DNA of 22,025 bases from CAZYLZ01 sp964648335 (lineage in GTDB: Bacteria > Patescibacteriota > Minisyncoccia > Phycocordibacterales > UBA2100): contig CAZYLZ010000016.1 in the NCBI GenBank assembly GCA_964648335.1, forward strand, positions 1-22,025. Direction: 5' to 3'. Made by a program: the position numbers and the translations under genes. The notes below the pieces were generated by a model. It saw nothing but the letters and a program-made list of their open reading frames with translations, was not told where the DNA came from and searched no databases. Each line of letters starts with the position of its first letter. Within the stretch, counting starts at the first letter, position 1. This document shows, one piece after another, positions 1-6,369 of the stretch.

Positions 1-2
1 CA

Positions 3-49
3 CCTCCTTTATTCTCGTCGTACCTTATCGCGACCAAGCAGCGTGTCAA
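3..49 (-). promoter_or_regulatory. Promoter and ribosome binding site of a gene beyond the left edge
   Basis: On the minus strand there is a perfect -35 TTGACA (44-49), a 16-nt spacer and a -10 TAAGGT (22-27), followed by AAAGGAGGTG (1-10), a strong Shine-Dalgarno. The start codon must lie just left of base 1. The promoter sits directly after the MaoC gene and its hairpin, so the off-window gene is likely transcribed on its own. Confidence 0.7.
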
Positions 50-53
50 CAAG

Positions 54-83
54 ATCCCCATCGATCATTCGATCGATGGGGAT
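54..83 (-). terminator. Hairpin after the MaoC-like gene
   Basis: A perfect 13-bp stem (54-66 with 71-83) with a 4-nt loop lies 4 nt past the stop of the MaoC-like gene. There is no U-run on either side, so it may be a weak terminator or a 3'-end stabiliser, and not a classical intrinsic terminator. Confidence 0.5.
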
Positions 84-87
84 GCGG

Positions 88-612
88 TTACCGTGGCATC
101 ATAAGCACCGCAGTACCTGAAAGGACTTGAGCCGGTCCTACCGAGCACCCACAGTCGAACGTCACCCGGCGCCTGAGCTCGTTGCGGTCGGTGACGACAA
201 TGCGCACGGTCACCTCATCCCCGATACGGACTGGCTTGAGATACTTGAAATTCGTCTCGATGAACGCCGCTCCTGGGAAATGCTCGGCAAACAGGGCCGA
301 AACATAGCTTGCCGTGAGGATGCCATGCACGATTTTTGACTTGAACATCGTGCCGCGTGCGAACGAATCGTCGAAGTGAAGCGGGTTCGTGTCGCCGCTT
401 GCTCGGGCAAAGTCAACGACATTCGAGCTCGTCGGTCTTTGTACCGATGTGGCTGCGAATGTTTCAGGAATTGCGTCAAACCGCGCATGCTCGATAGGCT
501 TCGGCAGGACCGGACGACACATACTCTCTGCGACTGTCCACCACGCCTTACTGAAGGCAAGCGGCATCTGAGCGAGCGAAAGACACATGTCGAACGAAGG
601 AACTGTGTACAT
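88..612 (-). CDS. MaoC-like (R)-specific enoyl-CoA hydratase, hot-dog fold
   Basis: 174 aa from the ATG at 612, chosen because AGGAG lies 7 nt upstream; a longer TTG start at 633 would place that Shine-Dalgarno inside the gene. The MaoC/PhaJ hydratase signature is clear: residues 67-81 contain FARASGDTNPLHFDD, with Asp74 and His79 matching the catalytic Asp/His pair, followed by the VHGIL helix (95-99). These enzymes hydrate trans-2-enoyl-CoA or enoyl-ACP to the (R)-3-hydroxyacyl form. The first ~60 residues are poorly conserved and may be an N-terminal extension of the hot-dog domain. A minus-strand GATAAT box around 650-655 could be its -10. No fatty-acid or polyhydroxyalkanoate genes are nearby, so the substrate cannot be inferred; other hot-dog functions are possible. 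Confidence 0.85.
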   Translation of the reverse strand: MYTVPSFDMCLSLAQMPLAFSKAWWTVAESMCRPVLPKPIEHARFDAIPETFAATSVQRPTSSNVVDFARASGDTNPLHFDDSFARGTMFKSKIVHGILTASYVSALFAEHFPGAAFIETNFKYLKPVRIGDEVTVRIVVTDRNELRRRVTFDCGCSVGPAQVLSGTAVLMMPR

Positions 613-633
613 TACCGTCTCCTGTTGTTGCAA

Positions 634-1184
634 CTGCCGAGAACAGTACCATTATCCGAAAAGGCTGGCCAGGAACGCCTACGAAAACCGTTTGGACGCG
701 ATGCATACGTGTAATGGAACGGGGGGCCAGATAACACGAGGTGACGTCACGGTCTGATGCCTCGATTCCAAGCATTATACGGAGATTGTACTTGACTTCG
801 GAATATAATGATCGTTCAATATTGAATTGATGCTTGGTTGTGGCACACACGGCCTCGCTCACCATCCCCCGTTGCTGTTTTCTACCGGAAAGTTACCCAC
901 ATCAGCCACGCCATGCACTTCGGGGCTCACCATCCGCTCTGCAGGCACCAAATAGGCAAATTATGGCTTATTTATTGATTTTTTGAATGGTACGTCGAGA
1001 TATACAAACGGCCGGCTTCTTCTGAGAAACTACCCTTGGCTCCCATGACGCCAATCTTGATAGAAGCACAGGCTACCACTCACCGAGTAAAAAGGGCCGC
1101 GTTATGCGGTGTATGGGATTGACTTTAGAAATTTGCTACCCAACAATGGTCTTGTCGGGCCATTATTCATATCTATTAGAACCT
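634..1184. other. 551-nt stretch with no recognisable gene
   Basis: No ORF here has a convincing start or protein-like composition. The stretch holds a perfect 12-bp palindrome TTCAATATTGAA (815-826), a nearby TATAAT (803-808) without a well-spaced -35, an AT-rich block around 958-990, and a small CCGC/GCGG hairpin near 1097-1109. It may be the upstream region of the MaoC-like gene and of hup, or hold an unrecognised small RNA. Confidence 0.4.
1152..1179 (+). promoter_or_regulatory. hup promoter, probably giving a leaderless mRNA
   Basis: -35 TTGTCG (1152-1157), 16-nt spacer, -10 TATTAG (1174-1179), then 5 nt to the hup ATG at 1185. The predicted transcription start falls on the start codon, and no Shine-Dalgarno is present. 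Confidence 0.5.
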
Positions 1185-1457
1185 ATGAACAAAGTTGATT
1201 TGATCGACCACGTCCACGGCATCCTTGGCTCCACCAAGGCAGATGCTGAGCGCGCAGTCGAAGGCATCATTGATGCCGTCACCAACGCACTCAAGAAGGG
1301 TGACGAGGTGTCGATCGCGGGCTTGGGTATCTTCGTCGCAAAGACACGCCCAGGACGCCAGGGCCGCAATCCCCGCACCGGACAGACGATCCAGATTCCG
1401 GCTATGCGCGTCCCTAAATTCCGCGCATCCAAGACGCTTAAAGACGCGGTTAAGTAA
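1185..1457 (+). CDS. hup: DNA-binding protein HU
   Basis: 90 aa, the usual HU length. It begins MNKVDLIDHV, has the GDEVSIAGLGIF strand, and then the DNA-binding beta arm with the signature GRNPRTGQTIQIPA (about residues 61-74) and the conserved C-terminal helix PKFRASKTLKDAVK. The conserved Pro for DNA intercalation is in the RNPRTG arm. HU bends and compacts DNA and helps open replication origins. The reading frame is open back to 1104, but the conserved N-terminus begins at 1185, and a -10 box lies 5 nt before that ATG, so I chose it as a leaderless start. The gene is monocistronic and ends in an intrinsic terminator. Confidence 0.95.
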   Translation: MNKVDLIDHVHGILGSTKADAERAVEGIIDAVTNALKKGDEVSIAGLGIFVAKTRPGRQGRNPRTGQTIQIPAMRVPKFRASKTLKDAVK

Positions 1458-1477
1458 ATCGCGGCTACAAAGCTCGC

Positions 1478-1528
1478 AAAAAACCCGTATAAGTGCTGAA
1501 GAAATTTCAGCCTTAGCGGGTTTTTTTG
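1478..1528 (+). terminator. Intrinsic terminator of hup
   Basis: AAAAAACCCG pairs with CGGGTTTTTTT, with an inner TAAG(T)GCTGAA / TTCAGCCTTA stem, and a run of seven T. It lies 20 nt after the hup stop. Confidence 0.85.
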
Positions 1529-1536
1529 CAGATCGC

Positions 1537-1564
1537 TTCACAAGCGACTCGCGCCTGCTATAGT
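1537..1564 (+). promoter_or_regulatory. Promoter of the tyrosine-rich protein gene
   Basis: TTCACA (1537-1542), 16-nt spacer, TATAGT (1559-1564), then 8 nt to the ATG at 1573. There is no Shine-Dalgarno, so a leaderless or nearly leaderless message is likely. Confidence 0.5.
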
Positions 1565-1572
1565 GGCGACAT

Positions 1573-2097
1573 ATGAAAACACTCACATTTTCTCTTGCTT
1601 CCGTCGCAGCGACCATCGTACTGAACGTTGTTCCTGTCGTCGCCGCGGCACACACTGGACACGAGACGTATGGGTACCAACCTACCTATCCCGCCTACCC
1701 TTCGGTCCAAGCATATTCACCCTATGTATCGAACTATTCTGCCTATAGCTACACCTATACAGAACCGTCGTACGCACCGATGTACCCGATATACCAGCCG
1801 CAGTACCAAGAATACCAGCAGCCTGTATATCAGACTTACTATGCAGATCCGTACCAGCCAGGTACGTACATGACCTATCCCATGTATCAGACCTATCAGT
1901 ATCAGGAGCCTATATACTCGTATTCATACAGCTACCCCGGTACTTCGTACATGCAGTGGGATTCCGGTTATGCAAATTACGGCTACTATGATAGCTATGG
2001 CGGCGGTTATGGGCCCGACGGATGGAATCAATTGATTGGATGGAGCTCGGGATGGGATGCGTATAGCCGCGCCTACGAGAGCTGGAGCGGTTACTAA
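1573..2097 (+). CDS. Secreted tyrosine-rich low-complexity protein
   Basis: 174 aa of unknown function. Residues 1-26 form a classical signal peptide (MK, then a hydrophobic stretch, then VVAAA), with likely cleavage before HTGHE. By my count the mature ~148 residues contain 38 Tyr (about one in four) and 5 Trp, with no Cys and no Lys. Tyr recurs every two to four residues in a Pro/Gln/Ser/Thr background (for example YQPTYPAYPS and SYSYSY), changing to a Gly/Trp/Tyr-rich tail from about residue 130. No folded domain is visible. The composition recalls adhesive, cross-linked or phase-separating proteins (known chemistry: dityrosine, aromatic stacking); any such role here is inference. It is flanked by unrelated genes and appears monocistronic. 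Confidence 0.85.
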   Translation: MKTLTFSLASVAATIVLNVVPVVAAAHTGHETYGYQPTYPAYPSVQAYSPYVSNYSAYSYTYTEPSYAPMYPIYQPQYQEYQQPVYQTYYADPYQPGTYMTYPMYQTYQYQEPIYSYSYSYPGTSYMQWDSGYANYGYYDSYGGGYGPDGWNQLIGWSSGWDAYSRAYESWSGY

Positions 2098-2208
2098 GTC
2101 AAAGACGTCACGACGCCCAGAAACGCCAAGGCAGCGCGAGCGTCTTGGTGTTTTCTGTTCTTCTTGTTAGGATTGGGCGCGAAGCCAGAACAGTGATGTT
2201 CGGCACAA

Positions 2209-2279
2209 GCGGGGTTAGTTTAGTGGTAAAACGACAGTTTTCCAAACTGTGGTCGGGGGTTCGATTCCCCCACCCCGCA
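2209..2279 (+). tRNA. tRNA-Gly(TCC)
   Basis: 71 nt. The acceptor GCGGGGT (2209-2215) pairs with ACCCCGC (2272-2278), and the discriminator is A. The anticodon stem CAGTT/AACTG encloses TCC, and the T arm contains GGTTCGATTCC. CCA is not encoded. Confidence 0.95.
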
Positions 2280-2452
2280 CCGAAGAAGCGAAGCGCCGAA
2301 GAGTGTGGGGTTGGGGGGGGAATCGAACGTCGCAAAGAAAGCGATGAAGGAGCTTTCTTGAGACGGGGCCGGCAGCACTTAGCGAGTCTTCGAGCTTAGT
2401 GACTCGTGACCGATTCCCACATTCACAGATATAAGAATTGATTCCCCCACCC
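2261..2452. repeat. Copies of the tRNA-Gly 3' end in direct and inverted orientation
   Basis: The tRNA 3' segment TCGATTCCCCCACCC (2261-2275) recurs as TTGATTCCCCCACCC (2438-2452), 14/15 identical and 177 nt away. A third weaker copy lies at 2410-2426 (CGATTCCCACATTCAC). An inverted copy lies at 2303-2328 (GTGTGGGG...AATCGAAC) and could pair with the tRNA T-arm and acceptor strand. Direct repeats of a tRNA 3' end are what integrase-mediated insertion leaves behind, but no integrase or cargo remains between them. Confidence 0.6.
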
Positions 2453-2501
2453 TACAAAAATCCGATCAAAACGCGCGTAGCCAATCGGTGTCTGCCACAC
2501 G

Positions 2502-2547
2502 AAAACCCCCTCTCGATATCACCGGGGCGATATCGAGAGGGGGTTTT
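2502..2547 (-). terminator. Perfect 19-bp terminator hairpin
   Basis: Arms 2502-2520 and 2529-2547 pair perfectly around an 8-nt loop and carry AAAA/TTTT at the ends, so it can work on both strands. It lies 7 nt after the stop of the zinc-ribbon gene on the minus strand. Confidence 0.9.
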
Positions 2548-2554
2548 GTAGTTC

Positions 2555-2710
2555 TTAGAGCTCGTCGTCCGAGATCCCAAGATCGAGCTCGTCGTCGGCA
2601 TCTTCGCTCTCTTCGGTATCGGTGTCGAGACTCAGCTCCATGCAGCTCTGGCAGATCTCCTCGCCCTCGTCTGCCGTCTTTTTGCCACACGAAGTACAGA
2701 TTTGTTTCAT
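2555..2710 (-). CDS. Small zinc-ribbon protein with acidic tail
   Basis: 51 aa. The N-terminal half is a zinc ribbon: Cys5-x2-Cys8 and Cys20-x2-Cys23 (MKQICTSCGKK, then EEICQSCMEL). The C-terminal 25 residues are almost all Asp, Glu, Ser and Leu and end in SDDEL. GAGG lies 8 nt upstream of the ATG at 2710, and a perfect terminator follows the stop, so this is a complete single-gene unit. Short zinc-ribbon proteins with acidic tails often contact RNA polymerase or the ribosome, but nothing here identifies a partner. The gene is not part of the protease unit, which is divergent from it. Confidence 0.8.
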   Translation of the reverse strand: MKQICTSCGKKTADEGEEICQSCMELSLDTDTEESEDADDELDLGISDDEL

Positions 2711-2904
2711 ACGTCCAACCTCTTTGCTTAAGTAGTACCTGAATAAGTACCGATAGTAATGTAAAAGCGCTCACAGACATCATTGTTTAGAAATGATGCA
2801 AGCACGCCGCTATTGTACCCATGATGTCGATTCACTCAAGCAAATATGTGCATAAGAATGAGTGACGTGCAATTATTACTAACTTATGTCAATATGGGTG
2901 CGCT

Positions 2905-4071
2905 ATGGACTTTATAAGCGCGCTGCAATCCCTCATCGCCGGAATCATCGTATTTGTCAGTTCCTTTTTTGGGAACACTGCTTCGTATGTGGCCACTCAG
3001 CCAGCTGCCGTCGCGGTATCGCTCGGCACGAGTACGATAGCCTTGTCTGAACCGGGTCATGCCACAACCAGTACCGCAACCTCGACTCCAAAGGTCGCAC
3101 CCCGAGAGACTGTCGTGGTATCTGCTAAGAAATCTCCGCCAAAGCCCACCACATCGGCCACCACACCGATAGCGTCGCCTAGCTCCGATACCGCCGTTCG
3201 TATCATGAGCCCCTACACAACACCATCGGTCTCCTTCGAGACCATCAACACGCAAACACGTAGTGCTCTCGTAAACATCTTCTGCATCCCCAATGGCAAC
3301 AGCCTGGCTGAGATAAGCGGGAGCGGTATCATCATTGATCCTCGCGGAGTGATACTCACCAACGCTCACGTCGGCCAGTACTCACTTCTTGAAGAGTCCA
3401 ACGTGACGATTGATTGCCTCATCAGGACAGGTTCGCCTGCGCGTGCGGCGTGGCACGCGAAGCTCTTGTACATCCCGCCCGCTTGGGTCAATAAGCACGC
3501 GAGCGAGATAACCCAATCACATGCACTAGGCACCGGAGAGGATGACTTTGCGCTGCTGCAGATAGACCGCGCGCTCAACGGTCAGGCCATGCCGTCGGCT
3601 TTCCCGTTCGTACAACCCGATTCTCGAGAGGCGGTCGCCTTTGAGGGCGACACAGTGCTCGTAGCAAGCTACCCTGCAGGATTTGTCGGCGCGATCACTG
3701 CACAAAACGGACTTTCACAGGTGACGACCATTGCAAAGATCCAGAAGCTCATGACCTTTGATACCGGTACCGTCGACGTAATCGATGTCGGCGGTGTGGT
3801 CGTCGCACAAGCAGGATCGTCGGGCGGCGCTGTCGTCAATCAGTGGAATCGTCTTGTTGGTCTCTTGGTCACCTCGAGCGCTGGTGAGACCACCATGGAC
3901 CGGAGCCTGCGCGCAGACACGATTGCGCACATCGACCGAAGCCTGTACCTCAACTCAGGGATGCATCTGCAAGAATTCCTCTCGGGAGACCTTTCGGTGC
4001 GGCGCGAAACCTTCGTACAGAGCGTCTTTCCTGCCCTCAAAAAGACAATACTTACTGCCGCCGGACTCTAA
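2905..4071 (+). CDS. Membrane-anchored trypsin-like serine protease (S1, HtrA-like, no PDZ)
   Basis: 388 aa. An N-terminal hydrophobic segment (about residues 5-30) is followed by a Thr/Ser/Pro-rich linker (about 50-110) and a chymotrypsin-fold protease domain (about 115-345). The catalytic triad is visible: His155 in LTNAHV, Asp214 in EDDFALLQI and Ser306 in GSSGGAVV. The SGSGIIIDPRGVILTNAHV strand is typical of HtrA/DegP-type proteases. Unlike DegP there is no C-terminal PDZ domain, only about 40 residues after the fold. The likely location is extracytoplasmic, tethered by the N-terminal helix, with a role in quality control or processing of surface proteins (inference). No clear Shine-Dalgarno precedes the ATG. 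The gene is followed after 20 nt by the methyltransferase gene, which has its own -10 box. Confidence 0.9.
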   Translation: MDFISALQSLIAGIIVFVSSFFGNTASYVATQPAAVAVSLGTSTIALSEPGHATTSTATSTPKVAPRETVVVSAKKSPPKPTTSATTPIASPSSDTAVRIMSPYTTPSVSFETINTQTRSALVNIFCIPNGNSLAEISGSGIIIDPRGVILTNAHVGQYSLLEESNVTIDCLIRTGSPARAAWHAKLLYIPPAWVNKHASEITQSHALGTGEDDFALLQIDRALNGQAMPSAFPFVQPDSREAVAFEGDTVLVASYPAGFVGAITAQNGLSQVTTIAKIQKLMTFDTGTVDVIDVGGVVVAQAGSSGGAVVNQWNRLVGLLVTSSAGETTMDRSLRADTIAHIDRSLYLNSGMHLQEFLSGDLSVRRETFVQSVFPALKKTILTAAGL

Positions 4072-4079
4072 TCGACTGC

Positions 4080-4085
4080 TACAAT
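4080..4085 (+). promoter_or_regulatory. -10 box TACAAT placed for a leaderless methyltransferase mRNA
   Basis: TACAAT followed by exactly 6 nt and the ATG at 4092. There is no Shine-Dalgarno. No good -35 is visible 17 nt upstream. Confidence 0.55.
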
Positions 4086-4091
4086 CCCTGT

Positions 4092-4970
4092 ATGAATACG
4101 CCCGAGCACTCTAGTGTCGTTATCTGTGAGCCCGAGAACGGTTATGCTCTGCTCGATTCCGGCGACGGAGAAAAACTCGAACGCTACGGATCGTTCCTGT
4201 TTCGCCGCCCCGACCCCCAGGCACTTTGGCACAAGAACGCACCCGCCACATGGGAGAGCGCACATGCAGCATTTATTCGCAAGGATAAGGACGCAGAATG
4301 GAAAACTGACCCGTCCCTGCCAGAGCGCTGGGAAATCTCGTTCGGAGCTCTCAATCTCTGGATCAGGCCGACGTCATTCAAGCATACCGGCCTTTTTCCC
4401 GAGCAAAAGCCGAACTGGGACTGGATGCGCGAGCTTATAACCGCATCCCCGCGTCCGATAACCGTACTCAATCTCTTCGGCTACACAGGGGGTGCGTCCT
4501 TGGCCTGTGCACAAGCAGGTGCCTCGGTAGTACATGTCGACGGATCGAAAGTAGCGATAGGCTGGGGCAAAGATAACGCCGAATTGAGTGGTCTCGCATC
4601 CAAACCGATTCGCTGGATACTCGACGATGCCCGTTCGTTCGTAAAACGCGAAATCAAGCGTGGAAACAAATACGACGGCATCATCCTCGACCCGCCATCG
4701 TTCGGTCACGGACCCAACAAAGAGCTCTGGAAGATTGAAGAAAATCTCCCCGAGCTTCTCGACATGTGCCGACAGACACTCTCGGATTCGCCGCTTTTTT
4801 TTCTTCTCAACGGATACGCAGCAGGATACTCGGCAATTGCCTACGAAAACAACCTAAAAGAGATCCTCGGCACTAAGGGCGGTGTATTCGAAAAAGGAGA
4901 ACTCGCCATTGCCGAAGAATCCACGCATCGTCTCCTCCCTGCCGGTATCTTTGCACGCTGGCACGCCTAG
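4092..4970 (+). CDS. Class I SAM-dependent methyltransferase, RlmI/RlmK-like
   Basis: 292 aa. The Rossmann methyltransferase motifs are present: HTGLFPEQ (98-105) before the core, SAM-binding motif I LNLFGYTGG (127-134 region) followed by the acidic strand VVHVDGSK (146-153), DDARSF (178-183), and the catalytic-type motif LDPPSFG (199-205). This order matches the COG1092 family (RlmI, 23S rRNA m5C methyltransferase). Family members usually carry an N-terminal PUA domain; here the first ~80 residues do not show a clear one. The target base is not deducible. The gene ends in CTAG shared with the stop of the convergent regulator gene. Confidence 0.85.
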   Translation: MNTPEHSSVVICEPENGYALLDSGDGEKLERYGSFLFRRPDPQALWHKNAPATWESAHAAFIRKDKDAEWKTDPSLPERWEISFGALNLWIRPTSFKHTGLFPEQKPNWDWMRELITASPRPITVLNLFGYTGGASLACAQAGASVVHVDGSKVAIGWGKDNAELSGLASKPIRWILDDARSFVKREIKRGNKYDGIILDPPSFGHGPNKELWKIEENLPELLDMCRQTLSDSPLFFLLNGYAAGYSAIAYENNLKEILGTKGGVFEKGELAIAEESTHRLLPAGIFARWHA

Positions 4971-5752
4971 CGCTGCCCCGAGGCGTCCCAGAGGCCCTCG
5001 AATATTCGTCGATAGTTTTCGGCAAGATTCTTGTTGGCAATCCGAGTACCGACCAAATTATTGTGCTCGAACGACAAGATACTGACGGTGTCGTGCAGTA
5101 TGTACATACCGAAGTCCTTGACGGCACTTGCCTGGGGCAGAAAGCGGTACTGCAAGAACGCATTCGACCGGTAGGCTTCGTCGTGATCATGCTCGATCGA
5201 CGAAGGGTTTACCAAAAGTCTCGTCGTAATGTTCTTTTCTTTCTTTAGTCTCCCGACGAGCGTATGCCACTCTTCTTCAAATATAAAATTCCAGTCGTCG
5301 CGCCACACGAATTCGTCTCGTATTAGGCACATGACAGCACCGCGCTTTGCTTCTCGCAACATCGATAGATAGATTTTCTTGAGGCCTGCTTGTCCCTCGA
5401 ACGTAACGATGGCCGGAGTCGACGCGTGTGCTGCGCCCATAGCAGCAATCGACTCCTTAAGCGATAGTGCAACGTCGACTCGTTTCTCGGCCTCCCTCTG
5501 GTCCTTTTCTACTAGACTCATGAGCGCATCGTGCCCCAATGCCACAAATTGCTTAACTTCGTTCTTATGTGAGGTGCCCACCAAGCCCTTGGCTATCAAC
5601 GAACTCAGGGTCGTGTACACGCTACTGCGCGATAGGGCGCATTTTTTTGCTATGACAGTCGCGCTCTGTGGCGATGTTTCGAGCAATACCGCATACACAG
5701 CCGCTTCGTAATCGCCCAACCCCAAGACTCTAAGTTGGTTTACTATAGTCAT
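4967..5752 (-). CDS. TrmB-family transcriptional regulator
   Basis: 261 aa from the ATG at 5752. The frame is open to 5800, but the conserved start is MTIVNQLRVLGLGDYEAAVYAVLL. The winged helix-turn-helix lies at about residues 5-70, with recognition segment SATVIAKKCALSRSSVYTTLSSLIAKGLV, followed by a coiled linker (about 80-105) and a ligand-type domain containing TFEGQAGLKKIY that resembles the TrmB sensor domain. It is a paralog of the regulator at the right edge. A TACAAT -10 box lies 10 nt before the ATG and overlaps an inverted repeat, which suggests autoregulation. The divergent cupin-like gene shares the intergenic region and may be its target. Ligand unknown. Confidence 0.85.
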   Translation of the reverse strand: MTIVNQLRVLGLGDYEAAVYAVLLETSPQSATVIAKKCALSRSSVYTTLSSLIAKGLVGTSHKNEVKQFVALGHDALMSLVEKDQREAEKRVDVALSLKESIAAMGAAHASTPAIVTFEGQAGLKKIYLSMLREAKRGAVMCLIRDEFVWRDDWNFIFEEEWHTLVGRLKKEKNITTRLLVNPSSIEHDHDEAYRSNAFLQYRFLPQASAVKDFGMYILHDTVSILSFEHNNLVGTRIANKNLAENYRRIFEGLWDASGQR

Positions 5753-5755
5753 TGT

Positions 5756-5773
5756 TGTCGGAATTGTACGACA
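5756..5773. promoter_or_regulatory. Putative operator between trmB-like and cupin-like genes
   Basis: The inverted repeat TGTCG-N8-CGACA straddles the minus-strand -10 box TACAAT (5763-5768) of the regulator. A protein bound here would block the regulator's promoter and could affect the divergent promoter as well. Confidence 0.45.
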
Positions 5774-5775
5774 CA

Positions 5776-5834
5776 TTGAACAAATATAAAAGACGGGCAA
5801 TTATAGTTTCAGTCAGTAACAAATGGAGGTATCG
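5776..5834 (+). promoter_or_regulatory. Promoter and Shine-Dalgarno of the cupin-like gene
   Basis: TTGAAC (5776-5781) with AATTAT (5799-5804) at 17 nt, or TATAGT slightly further. GGAGG (5825-5829) is 5 nt before the ATG at 5835, which rules out the upstream in-frame ATG at 5823 because that one overlaps the Shine-Dalgarno. Confidence 0.55.
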
Positions 5835-6332
5835 ATGTCACTAATAACCAAGCTTCTCGAGGCAGAGTCTGCCCTGCCTAAACTTCTCGGGGACGAAAGC
5901 ATCTGGCAGAGTCTGTTCGTCGACTACCACCCACCATTCGTCGATCGGCTCTGGTGTCGGTGGCAAGAGCATCGACTCTACCTGCACCGGATTCATCCGT
6001 GCAGCGCACATGAGACTCTGTTTCATCCGCATCCGTGGCCATCGGCCATGCGCGTGGTATCGGGCGAATATGAAATGAGGGTGGGATTCGGTACGGGAAT
6101 GATCGAGCCGCCTGTCGCGGCGACACTAATCCTAGGACCGGGATCGCTCTACGAAATGGCTCACCCCGACAGCTGGCATTCGGTTCGGCCCCTAAGCACA
6201 GCGACCTTGTCGGTCATGCTTACGGGTTTTCCCTGGGATCGTCCTTCACACAAGAGCAACAAGACCCTGGGATCCCTCCCTGCAGAAGATGCATGCGAAC
6301 TGCTGCAGATATTCAAGCATCACTACCGCTAA
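5835..6332 (+). CDS. Cupin-like protein of unknown function
   Basis: 165 aa. The sequence has the layout of a cupin beta-barrel. A first His-rich motif is in HRIHPCSAHETLFHPHPWP (about 51-69), followed by a Gly/Glu turn, VVSGEYEMRVG (74-84). A second motif is GPGSLYEMAHPDSWHSV (about 101-117), with His positions suited to metal binding. The start follows a strong GGAGG. The protein has no signal peptide or membrane segment and is probably cytosolic. It is divergent from a TrmB-family regulator, suggesting a sugar- or metabolite-related enzyme or binding protein under that regulator's control (inference). No substrate can be assigned. Confidence 0.7.
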   Translation: MSLITKLLEAESALPKLLGDESIWQSLFVDYHPPFVDRLWCRWQEHRLYLHRIHPCSAHETLFHPHPWPSAMRVVSGEYEMRVGFGTGMIEPPVAATLILGPGSLYEMAHPDSWHSVRPLSTATLSVMLTGFPWDRPSHKSNKTLGSLPAEDACELLQIFKHHYR

Positions 6333-6336
6333 TGCC

Positions 6337-6361
6337 AGACCCCCGTCATCGACGGGGGTCT
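6337..6361. terminator. Hairpin between convergent cupin-like gene and trhO
   Basis: A perfect 11-bp stem AGACCCCCGTC/GACGGGGGTCT with a 3-nt loop, 4 nt after the cupin-like stop and 8 nt before the trhO stop. It lacks a T-run, so termination strength is uncertain. Confidence 0.6.
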
Positions 6362-6369
6362 CACGTTAG

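Noticed and set aside
2145..2399. 84-aa plus-strand ORF across tRNA-Gly
   Set aside because: It reads through the tRNA gene and its repeats; no ribosome binding site or motif.
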